From JAICSD01 sp035637115 (GTDB lineage: Bacteria > Acidobacteriota > Vicinamibacteria > Vicinamibacterales > 2-12-FULL-66-21): a stretch of DNA of 64,000 bases. The DNA lies in assembly GCA_035637115.1 (NCBI GenBank), contig DASPXV010000199.1:15468-79467 (forward strand), in the 5' to 3' direction. Below the pieces are notes generated by a model, which had not been told where the DNA came from, did not search any database, and saw only the letters and a list, made by a program, of their open reading frames with translations. Shown piece after piece: positions 33,453-42,487 of the stretch. The translations under genes were made by a program, and so were the position numbers. Each line of letters opens with the position of its first letter. Position 1 is the first letter of the stretch.

Positions 33453-35867
33453 TTACTCCACTCGCAGCGCCACCAGCGGATCGATCCGCGACGCGCGCCG
33501 CGCGGGCAGATAGCCGGCCAGCAGCGCCACGCTGCCGAGCACCAGCAGCATCACCGCGAAGGTCACCGGATCCGTCGCGGTCACGCCGAACAGCAGGCCG
33601 CTCACCGATCGGCCGACCGCCCACGACGCCGCGACACCGAGGACCATGCCGATCGCCGACAGACCAAGCGTCTGGCCGACAATCCGGCGCTGGACGTCAC
33701 CCGCGGACGCACCGAGCGCCATGCGGATCCCGATCTCCTGCGTTCGCTGGCTGACCGAGTACGAAATCAACGCGTAAATCCCCAGCGACGCCAGAATGAG
33801 CGCGAAGACAGCGAATCCGCCGAGCATCAGCACGATCAATCGTCGCGGCGACACCGACTTGTCCACCAGCTGCTGGAGCGTGCGGGCCTGATTGCCCGGC
33901 AGGTTGGGCGCGAGCGGCTTCAGCGTCTCGCGCATGGCGGACACGAGCGGCGCCGTCGCCATCGACGAACGGACCACGAGATCCACTGACGGGAGATCCG
34001 CACACTGCCGCAAAGGAATGTACATCTCGTTGCCCGACGCCTGCTCGAGCGCCAGGTGCCGCACGTCGCCGACAACACCGACGATCTTCCGTTCAGGCGC
34101 GCACGCATTCAGCAGGATCTTGCCGACCGGATCCTGCCCCGGGAACACCCGCTTCGCCATTGTCTCGTTGATCACGATCACCGGCTCGCTCGTCGCGATG
34201 TCCTGCGGCGAAATGTCACGGCCGGCCTTCAGCGGGATGCCCATTGCCGCGGGATAGCCGTCGCTGACGATACGCACGAACACGGATGCGAACCTGCCGC
34301 GCTCGACGGGAACGCCCTTCGGCCGGATGCCCCAGGTCCGGTTCTTCCCGAGCGGCAGCGCGTCGGTGATGCCGGCAGCCTGGACGCCCGGCAGCGCGCG
34401 GATGCGCCGCAGCACTTCGTCGATGTAGGCAATCCGCTTCTCGCGCGTGTCGTACGAAGCGTCGGGATCGACGCGGATCGTCACCGCCTGCGACGGACGG
34501 AACCCGAGATCCACATCGAGCACGCGGATGAAACTTCTCAGGAGCAGACCCGCACCGACGAGCAGCACGCACGCAAACGCGATCTCTGAGACGACGAGCG
34601 CGTTTCGAATCCAGGTGCGCCGGCCTGTCGATCCGTGGCTCGCGTCCTTCAGGGCGTCGTGCAGCGCCTTTTCCGGCGCGTTGAATGCGGGCGCGAGTCC
34701 GAACACGATGCCGGTGAGGATCGCGATCACGACGATAAAGCCGAGCGTGGCGCCATCCGTGTGCACGCGCAGCAGCAGCGGCACGCTGACCGCGTCGAGC
34801 CGCGCGAGCGCGCGCGTGCCGGCGATCGCAATCAGTACGCCCAGCACCGCGCCACTGCACGAGAGGACGATGCCCTCGGTGAGCATCTGCGCGATCAGCC
34901 GGCCGCGCCCCGCGCCGAGCGCCGTACGAATCGCGATCTCTCTCTGCCGCGCGGCGGTCCGCGCGAGGAGCAGGTTGGACAAGTTCGCGCAGACGATCAG
35001 CATGACGACGCCGACCGCGCCGGTAAGCACCCACAACGCGAGCCGCATCCGGCCGTTCACCTGGTCGGCGAGCGGCTTGACGAATCCCTCGAAGCTATTG
35101 CGATCGTTATCGTGCTCCCGGGTCAGCTGCGTCGCGATGCTCCGCGTGTCCGCCTGCGCCTGCGCCACGGTGACGCCCGGCTTCAGCCGGCCGATCATCG
35201 CCATCGTGTTTCCCCAGCGGTTCGTCTCAGGGCTGAGGGGAAACGGGAAATACAGATCGAAGTGGCTGCCCGGTGCGAAAACCGAGGCGAAGTCGAACGA
35301 CTCGGGCAGCACGCCGACGACGGTCGTCGCCTCGTCGTTGATGGTGAGGGGCGAGCCGACGATCGAGGGATCCGAGGCGAAACGGCGCGCCCATAGTCCG
35401 TGACTGAGAAGGACGGCTTTGGGTCCGTGCCATTTGCATTCTTCGGCGGTGAACGTCCGCCCGAGTTGAGGCCGGACGCCGAGCACGTCGAAAAAATTAT
35501 CCGAGACCGGCACGCCGCTCACGCGTTCGGGCTCCCCGCGTCCGCTGATCACGTTATCGCCGACGCCATAGAACGCCATGTAACCGGCGACCGCCGTCAT
35601 CGTCTGGGTCCGTTCGCGCAGGTCCAGCATGTGGCCGACCTGCGTGGTCTGGCCGGAAAGGCCGGCTGCGTCGTGGTTCGCGATCCAGACGAGACGATTG
35701 GGTTCGGAGAATGGCAACGGCCGGAGGAGCAGCGTGTTGACGACGCTGAACACCGTCGAGCTGGCGCCGATGCCGAGGCCGGCGATCGCGATAGCGAAGG
35801 CGGCAAATCCAGCATCACGGCGGAGCGTACGGACGGTGTGACGGAGATCCTGAAGCAGTCTGGCCAT
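33453..35867 (-). CDS. MacB/FtsX-type ABC transporter permease (ADOP family)
   Basis: An 804-aa permease typical of acidobacterial ADOP proteins: an N-terminal LLQDLRHTVRTLRRDAGFAA segment, a membrane span, a MacB periplasmic domain, an FtsX membrane triplet (~275-410), a second periplasmic domain and a second FtsX triplet at the C-terminus ending LPARRASRIDPLVALR. Its ATPase partner is not adjacent, as usual in this family. I choose ATG 35867; the frame continues 16 codons upstream. This start lies about 50 bases from the divergent DNA ligase gene. It probably exports small molecules or works on the envelope; substrate unknown. Confidence 0.88.
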   Translation of the reverse strand: MARLLQDLRHTVRTLRRDAGFAAFAIAIAGLGIGASSTVFSVVNTLLLRPLPFSEPNRLVWIANHDAAGLSGQTTQVGHMLDLRERTQTMTAVAGYMAFYGVGDNVISGRGEPERVSGVPVSDNFFDVLGVRPQLGRTFTAEECKWHGPKAVLLSHGLWARRFASDPSIVGSPLTINDEATTVVGVLPESFDFASVFAPGSHFDLYFPFPLSPETNRWGNTMAMIGRLKPGVTVAQAQADTRSIATQLTREHDNDRNSFEGFVKPLADQVNGRMRLALWVLTGAVGVVMLIVCANLSNLLLARTAARQREIAIRTALGAGRGRLIAQMLTEGIVLSCSGAVLGVLIAIAGTRALARLDAVSVPLLLRVHTDGATLGFIVVIAILTGIVFGLAPAFNAPEKALHDALKDASHGSTGRRTWIRNALVVSEIAFACVLLVGAGLLLRSFIRVLDVDLGFRPSQAVTIRVDPDASYDTREKRIAYIDEVLRRIRALPGVQAAGITDALPLGKNRTWGIRPKGVPVERGRFASVFVRIVSDGYPAAMGIPLKAGRDISPQDIATSEPVIVINETMAKRVFPGQDPVGKILLNACAPERKIVGVVGDVRHLALEQASGNEMYIPLRQCADLPSVDLVVRSSMATAPLVSAMRETLKPLAPNLPGNQARTLQQLVDKSVSPRRLIVLMLGGFAVFALILASLGIYALISYSVSQRTQEIGIRMALGASAGDVQRRIVGQTLGLSAIGMVLGVAASWAVGRSVSGLLFGVTATDPVTFAVMLLVLGSVALLAGYLPARRASRIDPLVALRVE

Positions 35868-35916
35868 GGTTGCTTTGACGGGGGTGCCGCCGTTAACGTT
35901 GGTGACGGACCTCATC

Positions 35917-37005
35917 GTGACGGATTTCCCAATCGCACCGCCAATCGAGCCGATGCTGTCCAGGGTCGCGGAGGAGCTGCCCGTCGCGCACGGCTTCCTG
36001 TTCGAGCCGAAGTGGGACGGCTTTCGCGCAATTGTGTTCCGCGGCGGCGGCGATGTTTACATCCAGAGCCGCGATCTGCGGCCGCTGGATCGCTACTTTC
36101 CGGAGCTGCACGACGGCTTGATCGCCGCGTTACCAGATGGCTGTGTGATCGACGGCGAGATCGTGATCGCGACGCCACGCGGACTGGACTTCGATCTGCT
36201 GCAGCTGCGGTTGCATCCAGCCGCGTCACGCGTCGCGAAGCTGGCGAAGGAAACGCCAGCCGCGTTCGTCGCGTTCGATCTGCTCGCCGCCGGTGGACGC
36301 GACCTGCGATCGAAGCCGCTCGAGGAGCGGCGCACGCAGCTCGAGGCGCTGCTCGGCACCGCCGGCGAGCCCGTTCACCTGACGCCGATGACGCGCGACC
36401 GCGCCGTCGCGGCCGACTGGCTGACACGCTTCGAAGGCGCGGGGCTCGACGGTGTCATGGCCAAGCCGGCGGCCGGCATATACGAGCCTGGCAAGCGCAC
36501 GATGTTCAAGATCAAGCACGCGCGCACCGCCGATTGCGTTGTCGCGGGATTTCGCTGGCACAAGACCGGGCCGGGAACGCTGGTCGGCTCGCTGCTGCTC
36601 GGACTCTACGACGAGGCGGGGGCGCTCCATCACGTCGGCGTGACCTCGTCGTTCACGATGCAGAAGCGGAAGGAGCTCGCGGCGCTGCTCGAACCGATGC
36701 GCAAGAACGCGATGAAGGATCACCCCTGGCGCGACTGGGCCTCGGCCGACGGCGAGTCGACGCGGATGCCGGGCGGGCAGAGTCGATGGAGCGCGGGGAA
36801 GGATCTCTCGTGGGAGCCTGTACGCATCGAGCGCGTGTGCGAGGTGAAGTACGACCACATGCAGGGGCCGCGATTCCGCCACGCCGCGATCTTTCAGCGA
36901 TGGCGTCCCGACAAGCGTCCGGCCGACTGCCGCTACGACCAGCTCGAGATCACGGCGCCTTACGAGCTCGAGAAGGTGTTCGGCGCCGCGCGCTCCGATC
37001 GCTGA
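35917..37005 (+). CDS. ATP-dependent DNA ligase (LigD ligase domain as a separate protein)
   Basis: A 362-aa ligase with the adenylation lysine in EPKWDGFRAI (about Lys32), the strand AAFVAFDLL, motif IV DGVMAKPAAG, motif V FKIKHART, and a C-terminal OB fold. This matches the ligase part of LigD used in non-homologous end joining. The start is uncertain: GTG 35917 gives the usual N-terminus (TDFPIAPPIEPML); GTG 35902 is also in frame. The LigD polymerase is encoded by the convergent neighbour, and the two genes overlap by 56 bases at their 3' ends. No Ku gene is in the window. Confidence 0.88.
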   Translation: MTDFPIAPPIEPMLSRVAEELPVAHGFLFEPKWDGFRAIVFRGGGDVYIQSRDLRPLDRYFPELHDGLIAALPDGCVIDGEIVIATPRGLDFDLLQLRLHPAASRVAKLAKETPAAFVAFDLLAAGGRDLRSKPLEERRTQLEALLGTAGEPVHLTPMTRDRAVAADWLTRFEGAGLDGVMAKPAAGIYEPGKRTMFKIKHARTADCVVAGFRWHKTGPGTLVGSLLLGLYDEAGALHHVGVTSSFTMQKRKELAALLEPMRKNAMKDHPWRDWASADGESTRMPGGQSRWSAGKDLSWEPVRIERVCEVKYDHMQGPRFRHAAIFQRWRPDKRPADCRYDQLEITAPYELEKVFGAARSDR

Positions 37006-38305
37006 CGGCCCGCCACTCGTCATGCATGTTTTCGTCGGGATCGAGCGGCTCCTGGACGGGACGCAGCTCCGGCGGGACGTGCTGCAGGTTCACGCGCACG
37101 CGCGTCCAGGTGCGGAAGCGTCCGCGGAGACCGTCGACGAGAATATCGGCGGGTTCGAGATGCGCCGCCGCGGCGGAATGCCGCGCTTTCCACCGTTCGA
37201 GTCCCGCCAGCGCGTCCGCTTTCTCGCGGGCGCGTCCGATCTCGATCAGCGGGTGCTTTGGCATGCGCCTGCGCGACGGCGCGACGCGGGACGCTTCGCC
37301 GGGCTGCTTGCGGTAGTGCGGCGGCCACGGAGCGTCGCCCAGCCCGTCGGCCTGTTGCCGCGCCGACAGTTCCAGTAGTGCGTCGAGCGAACCGGCATGA
37401 CGATCCATGTCGCGATGCAGATCGCCAAGGCGGGCGTATCGCGCCGGCATTGTGGCCAGCGTGAAGTCGGCCGGATTGCAGTCCGCGATCTCCTCCCATG
37501 TCAGCGGCGCGGACACGCGGGCGTCGGCCGTCGGGCGCACGGAATACGCGCTTGCGACGGTTCGATCCTTCGCGTTCTGGTTGTAGTCGATGAAGACGCC
37601 GTGCCGCTCTTCCTTCCACCACTTGCTCGTCGCGAGTGTCGGGGCGCGCCGCTCGACTTCACGCGCCAGCGCAAGCGCGGCGCGACGCACCTGATCGAAC
37701 GTCCAGCGGCGCTGGATGCGGACGAACACGTGCATCCCACGTGAGCCCGATGTCTTCGGCCACCCCGTCAGACCCACTTCGTCGAGCACGGCTTTCACGA
37801 TCGCGGCCACCTCGCGAATCTGCGGCCAGTCCACGCCCGGCACCGGATCCAGATCGACACGCAATTCGTCGGGATGATCGAGATCGTCGGCGCGCACGGG
37901 ATGGGGATGTAGTTCGAGACACGCAAGATTCGCCATCCACGCAAGCGCGGCGGCATCGCGCGGGACGATCTCTTCCGCCGAGCGGCCTGAGGGAAACTGC
38001 AGCGATACAACCTCGATCCACTCGGGTCGCGATCGCGGCGCTCTCTTCTGGTAGAAGAACTCGCCACCGACGCCGTCGGGATAGCGGACGAGCACATTCG
38101 GACGGTGTCCGGCGCCCTGAAGCGCGCCCTCAGCGATGGCGAGGTAATAGCGCGCGAGATCGAGCTTGGTCTGGCCGGTCTGCGGAAACAGGACCTTGTG
38201 CGGGTTCGAAACCGATACCGCGCGGCCGGCGACCTCGAGGGTTTCCTGTTCGCTCACCGAATCGTCCGCTCGCGTCTGAACATACCACTCCGGCGACTTT
38301 CCCAA
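36950..38305 (-). CDS. ligD: LigD polymerase/primase-domain protein
   Basis: A 451-aa archaeo-eukaryotic-primase-type polymerase that adds nucleotides to broken DNA ends before ligation. Seen: VSNPHKVLFP, GGEFFYQKRAP, the catalytic DxD in LRVDLDPVPGVDW, the SGSRGMHVFVRI motif and the third acidic site GVFIDYNQNAKDRT. The polymerase domain ends near residue 300. The last ~150 residues are a basic, proline-rich extension I cannot assign; its final 18 codons overlap the ligase gene. No phosphoesterase domain is present. Start ATG 38305 is 42 bases from the divergent DUF305 gene. Confidence 0.87.
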   Translation of the reverse strand: MGKSPEWYVQTRADDSVSEQETLEVAGRAVSVSNPHKVLFPQTGQTKLDLARYYLAIAEGALQGAGHRPNVLVRYPDGVGGEFFYQKRAPRSRPEWIEVVSLQFPSGRSAEEIVPRDAAALAWMANLACLELHPHPVRADDLDHPDELRVDLDPVPGVDWPQIREVAAIVKAVLDEVGLTGWPKTSGSRGMHVFVRIQRRWTFDQVRRAALALAREVERRAPTLATSKWWKEERHGVFIDYNQNAKDRTVASAYSVRPTADARVSAPLTWEEIADCNPADFTLATMPARYARLGDLHRDMDRHAGSLDALLELSARQQADGLGDAPWPPHYRKQPGEASRVAPSRRRMPKHPLIEIGRAREKADALAGLERWKARHSAAAAHLEPADILVDGLRGRFRTWTRVRVNLQHVPPELRPVQEPLDPDENMHDEWRAVSDRSARRRTPSRARKAP

Positions 38306-38347
38306 AGCCGCGACGAAATGGAATACGATCCACCGCCAGGAGGAAGG

Positions 38348-38962
38348 ATGGCGACTCTTTCACGGGCCGCGGTTGTCGCAGGCTTGTGCATGGTGCTGGC
38401 CGCCGGCTGTGCCAGCGCTCCGTCCAGGGGGCTGCACCCGACGCCGCCCAGCCTTGGACAATATCCGTACAGCGACGCCGACGTCGATTTCATGGCCGGC
38501 ATGATTCCGCATCATGCGCAGGCCGTCATCATGGCCGGATGGGCGCCGACGCACGGCGCGCGGAAGGACGTCGCGATTCTCTGCGAGCGCATCGTCGTCG
38601 GCCAGCGCGACGAGATCGCGTTGATGCAGCAGTGGCTGCGCGAGCGCGGTCTCCCTGTTCCCGACGCCACGTCCACGCGTCACAAAATGAAGATGAACGG
38701 GATGGAGCACGAGATGCTCATGCCCGGCATGCTCACCGACGAGGAGATGGCGGCGCTCGACCGCGCGCGCGGGCAGGAGTTCGACCGCCTGTTCCTGCTC
38801 GGCATGATCAAGCACCACCAGGGCGCGATCGACATGGTCGACGTGCTCTTGAAGTCATACGGCGCGGCGCAGGACGAAACGGTGTTCAAGTTCGCCAACG
38901 ACGTCCAGGCGGATCAGTCGATCGAAATCAACGTGATGAAGGAAATGCTGGAGGGCAGATGA
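38348..38962 (+). CDS. DUF305 lipoprotein (ferritin-like, metal-handling type)
   Basis: From ATG 38348 the product (204 aa) has a lipoprotein signal with lipobox LAAGC, then a DUF305 four-helix domain with two MI-x-HH motifs: DFMAGMIPHHAQAV and LFLLGMIKHHQGAI, rich in Met and His as in proteins tied to copper. A strong AGGAGG (38338-38343) lies just before the start. It overlaps the next gene by four bases (ATGA), so the two are co-translated and likely act together outside the cell. Confidence 0.88.
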   Translation: MATLSRAAVVAGLCMVLAAGCASAPSRGLHPTPPSLGQYPYSDADVDFMAGMIPHHAQAVIMAGWAPTHGARKDVAILCERIVVGQRDEIALMQQWLRERGLPVPDATSTRHKMKMNGMEHEMLMPGMLTDEEMAALDRARGQEFDRLFLLGMIKHHQGAIDMVDVLLKSYGAAQDETVFKFANDVQADQSIEINVMKEMLEGR

Positions 38963-41097
38963 AACGTTTCGCGGGACTGTTGATTGCCGGTGTGCTCGCC
39001 TTGTTCGTCGCGGCGTGCGCGGGCTCGTCGAAGACATCGCCACCGCCCGCGGCGGCGCCGGCGCCGAGCACGCCACCTCCTGCCGCTGCCCCACCGGCAG
39101 CGGTACAGCCCCCGGCAGCGCAACCTCCCTCGGCGCAGCCTCCAGCGGCGGAGCCGCCCGCGCAACCAGGCGCTGCTGCGGCCCCGGCCCCTGGTGGACG
39201 CGGGGGCCGTGGGAATCCGCCGCCGCCTCCTCCACCGGTGCCGTCCGTCATGCCGAAGCCGGTGGATCCTATCGTTTCTGCAACACCACCATCACCCGAT
39301 CCACGCATCGGCCTCAAGGCCGGCTGGTGGGATGCGGGACAGGCCGGCTGGAACATGAACCTGGTGTCGACGACGCCGCCGAGCGGCAAGTCGCTGGGCG
39401 CGACGCACTCGGACCTGGCGTTCAGCGGCAAATACACGATCCAGGGTCAGTACAACGGGTTCGACATCTATGACATTTCCAACCCGGAGAAGCCGCTCCT
39501 TGCGCAGCAGTACAACTGCCCGGCGTCGCAGAACGATGTGTCTGTTTACAAGAACCTGTTGTTCATGTCGTCGGAGGCGCCCAACAGCCGATCCGATTGC
39601 GGCTTCGGCGGCGTGCCGGATCCTGTCAGCAAGGAACGCGTACGCGGCATCCGCGTGTTCGACATCAGTGACGTCAAGCATCCGAAACTGTTGACGAGCG
39701 TGCAGACATGCCGCGGCTCGCACACTCACACCGTGGTCACGCAGCCGGGGGATAACGACAACGTCTACATCTATGTATCCGGCACGTCGGGCGTGCGTTC
39801 GGCAGAGGAGCTGCCCGGCTGCCAGGACGGCGGCATCGACGATCCGAACACGGCGCGCTTCCGGCTCGAAGTCATCAAGGTACCGCTCGCCGCGCCGAGC
39901 GAAGCGGCGATCGTGAGCTCACCGCGGATCTTCAATGCGCTGCCGGTGCCGCCGCGCAATGCCGAGCGCGACGCCATCAGCGGCCGCGGCAATGCCGGCG
40001 CGGCCGGCGCTGCGGGTGCTGGAGCTTCTGGTGCTGCGGCCGCCGCGGGTGCGCCCGGTGCCGCGGGTGCGGCAGGCGCGCCCGGTGCCGCCGGAGCGCC
40101 CGGTGCTGCCGGAGCAGCTGCGGCTGCCGGTGGCGGACGCGGGCGCGGCAATCAGGGTCCGCCGACCGGACCGAACCAGTGTCATGACATCACGGTGTAT
40201 CCGGAGATCGGACTTGCCGGCGGCGCGTGCGCGGGCCTCGGGCTGCTGCTCGATATCCATGACGCCGCGCATCCCGTCCGCCTCGACTTCGCCGCGGATC
40301 CGAACATGTCGTTCTGGCATTCGGCGACGTTCAACAACGACGGCACGAAGCTTCTGTTCAGCGACGAGTGGGGCGGCGGGGGGGCTCCGCGCTGCCGTGA
40401 CACGGACAAGATGGAATGGGGCTCCGACGCGCTGTTCACGATCGAGAACAAGAAGCTGAAGTTCCATAGCTATTACAAACTGCCGGCGCCGCAGACCGCG
40501 CAGGAGAACTGCGTCGCGCACAACGGGTCCCTGATCCCCATCCCCGGGCGTGACGTGATGGTGCAGGCGTGGTACCAAGGCGGATTGTCGGTGTTCGACT
40601 GGACCGACGTCGATCATCCGAAGGAGATCGCGTTCTTCGATCGCGGTCCCGTCGCGGCGGATCGCCTCGCGCAGGGAGGGTCCTGGTCCGCCTACTGGTA
40701 CAACGGGTTGATTGTCAGCTCCGAGATCGCGCGCGGCCTCGACATCTACGAGCTGCTGCCGAGCCCGCTCCTCTCCGCGAACGAGATATCCGCCGCGAAG
40801 ACGGTCAAGGTGACGTACTGGAATACGCAGGATCAGCAGAAATTCGTCTGGCCGCCGAGCTTCGCGCTCGCGCGCGCGTATCTCGACCAGCTCGAACGCT
40901 CCAAAGGGATTGCGGCAGATGCGATTGCATCGGCGCGTACGGCCCTCGCAACCGCCGAACGCCGCTCCGGCGCGCAGCGCAAGACTGCATTGACGGCGCT
41001 GGCGACGCAACTGAACACCGCCGCGGGATCAGCGAGCGACCAGGCCAAGGTCCGCACGCTCGCAGCAGCGGTCAGCGATTTGGCGAACGCGCGATAA
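38959..41097 (+). CDS. LVIVD-repeat beta-propeller lipoprotein with Pro/Ala and collagen-like tracts
   Basis: From ATG 38959 (712 aa): a lipoprotein signal with lipobox VAACAG, a Pro/Ala-rich spacer (~residues 25-95), then a propeller of LVIVD-like repeats (NGFDIYDISNPEKPLL, GIRVFDISDVKHPKLL, GLSVFDWTDVDHPKEI). The propeller is interrupted at about residues 344-394 by a G-A-A/G-A-P collagen-like run. A helical tail (~620-712) rich in Ala follows. It should be displayed on the cell surface; ligands unknown. Paired with the DUF305 lipoprotein, as LVIVD and DUF305 genes often are. The huge open frame upstream of the start is antisense to the LigD gene. Confidence 0.85.
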   Translation: MKRFAGLLIAGVLALFVAACAGSSKTSPPPAAAPAPSTPPPAAAPPAAVQPPAAQPPSAQPPAAEPPAQPGAAAAPAPGGRGGRGNPPPPPPPVPSVMPKPVDPIVSATPPSPDPRIGLKAGWWDAGQAGWNMNLVSTTPPSGKSLGATHSDLAFSGKYTIQGQYNGFDIYDISNPEKPLLAQQYNCPASQNDVSVYKNLLFMSSEAPNSRSDCGFGGVPDPVSKERVRGIRVFDISDVKHPKLLTSVQTCRGSHTHTVVTQPGDNDNVYIYVSGTSGVRSAEELPGCQDGGIDDPNTARFRLEVIKVPLAAPSEAAIVSSPRIFNALPVPPRNAERDAISGRGNAGAAGAAGAGASGAAAAAGAPGAAGAAGAPGAAGAPGAAGAAAAAGGGRGRGNQGPPTGPNQCHDITVYPEIGLAGGACAGLGLLLDIHDAAHPVRLDFAADPNMSFWHSATFNNDGTKLLFSDEWGGGGAPRCRDTDKMEWGSDALFTIENKKLKFHSYYKLPAPQTAQENCVAHNGSLIPIPGRDVMVQAWYQGGLSVFDWTDVDHPKEIAFFDRGPVAADRLAQGGSWSAYWYNGLIVSSEIARGLDIYELLPSPLLSANEISAAKTVKVTYWNTQDQQKFVWPPSFALARAYLDQLERSKGIAADAIASARTALATAERRSGAQRKTALTALATQLNTAAGSASDQAKVRTLAAAVSDLANAR

Positions 41098-41106
41098 CGC
41101 TCAGGT

Positions 41107-41427
41107 AGGTACCTGGCGGTGTACGGCCGGCTGCGCAGCGGAGTCAGATTCGAGCAGGCGTCACAGCAGCTCTCGGTGATCGCGAAAGATCTGAGGGAAC
41201 GGTTCCCAAAAGACGACGCAGAGCGCGAGCTCATGGCGACACCGCTGATGGAGACGTTCGTCGGTGATTATCGGCAGCGCCTGTTCGTGCTCCTGGGCGC
41301 GGTCGCGTTCGTGCTCCTGATCGCCTGCGGCAACGTCTCGAATCTTCTGCTCGCGCCTGGCGCCGCGCTGATCCCGGCGCGGCGTGCGGCCGGGCTCGAT
41401 CCCACGCGCGCGCTCCAGGCATCGTAG
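41107..41427 (+). pseudogene. Fossil of an ADOP-type permease with a large internal deletion
   Basis: The reading YLAVYGRLRSGV...FVLLIACGNVSNLLLA matches the end of the first periplasmic domain and the first FtsX membrane helix of ADOP permeases. It then jumps directly to the family's extreme C-terminus, LIPARRAAGLDPTRALQ. Roughly 400 residues between are gone, apparently joined at a shared GGCGCCGC-like stretch, and the 5' part is missing. It starts right after, and in frame with, the LVIVD gene stop. No function is expected. Confidence 0.8.
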
Positions 41428-41448
41428 CGATCGACGATAATAAGGAGG

Positions 41449-42465
41449 TTGACGAAGGACCGTTTCGATCGGCCGCTTCGCAGCCTGCGCATCTCCGTCA
41501 CCGACCGCTGCAATCTCCGGTGTCAGTACTGCATGCCGGAGCCGGATTACGCATGGCTGCCGCGCGAGAGCATCCTCGATTTCGAGGAGTTGGCGCTGCT
41601 CGTGGATGCCTTCACGTCCGTGGGCGTGGACCGCGTCAGGGTCACCGGCGGGGAGCCACTGCTCCGCCGCGACCTCACGCGTCTGATCGAACAACTTGCC
41701 GCGCGTCCCGCCATACGCGATCTCGCGTTGACCACCAACGGCGTGCTGCTCGCGGCGCAGGCATCCGCGCTGCGCGCCGCGGGACTGCATCGAATCACCG
41801 TCAGCCTCGACACGCTGCGGCGCGATCGCTTCCAGGCGCTGGCGCGATTCGACGAGCTGCCCGCGGTCCTGGCCGGCATCACCGCCGCGGCACGGGTCTT
41901 TGGACAGCTGAAGATCGACACGGTCGTCATGCGCGGACGAAATGACGACGAGCTCGCCGACATCATCGAGTTCGGCCGCTCGGTGAACGCGGAGGTCCGC
42001 TTCATCGAATACATGGACGTCGGGGGCGCGACCGGCTGGTCGATGGACGCGGTGGTGTCGCAGCGAGAGATTCTCGGAACGCTCTCGGATGCCTACGGAC
42101 AGATCGACCCACTGCCGGGAAGGAATTCAGCTCCCGCGGAACGCTTCCGGCTTCCGAACGGCACGACGTTCGGGATCATCGCCTCGACGACATTGCCGTT
42201 CTGCGGCGCGTGCGACCGAAGCCGCCTCACCGCCGATGGTCTGTGGCTGCTCTGCCTCTACGCGCGCGGCGGTCTCGACCTGCGGCATCCACTGCGTGAA
42301 GGGGCCACGTGCGAGGAACTGGCGCACCTGCTTCGCACGGTGTGGTCGATGCGCGCGGACCGTGGCGCCGAGGAACGCCTCGGCTCTCCCGCGCGTGAAG
42401 TGCTCATTCCAGTGGCGGCGCTCAGGCGCGACGCACACCTGGAAATGCACACGCGCGGAGGTTGA
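41449..42465 (+). CDS. moaA: GTP 3',8-cyclase MoaA
   Basis: MoaA is a radical-SAM enzyme making 3',8-cyclo-GTP, the first step of molybdenum cofactor synthesis. Seen in 338 aa: the SAM cluster CNLRCQYC (Cys21, 25, 28), GGEPLLR, the second cluster CGACDRSRL with a later Cys in WLLCLY, and the conserved C-terminal Gly-Gly. The start appears to be TTG 41449, directly touching AAGGAGG (41442-41448) with no spacer, which is abnormal; no other start precedes the first cluster. No other moa gene is in the window, so its partners are elsewhere. Confidence 0.92.
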   Translation: MTKDRFDRPLRSLRISVTDRCNLRCQYCMPEPDYAWLPRESILDFEELALLVDAFTSVGVDRVRVTGGEPLLRRDLTRLIEQLAARPAIRDLALTTNGVLLAAQASALRAAGLHRITVSLDTLRRDRFQALARFDELPAVLAGITAAARVFGQLKIDTVVMRGRNDDELADIIEFGRSVNAEVRFIEYMDVGGATGWSMDAVVSQREILGTLSDAYGQIDPLPGRNSAPAERFRLPNGTTFGIIASTTLPFCGACDRSRLTADGLWLLCLYARGGLDLRHPLREGATCEELAHLLRTVWSMRADRGAEERLGSPAREVLIPVAALRRDAHLEMHTRGG

Positions 42466-42487
42466 CGGCTTCCGGATCTGCGCCCTT

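Noticed and set aside
34447..35403. 318-codon plus-strand frame
   Set aside because: Antisense to the ADOP permease, Ser/Arg/Thr-rich, no recognisable domain.
37636..38958. Upstream extension of the LVIVD lipoprotein frame
   Set aside because: Antisense to ligD and in another frame of the DUF305 gene; Arg/Ser-rich; the lipoprotein signal begins at 38959.
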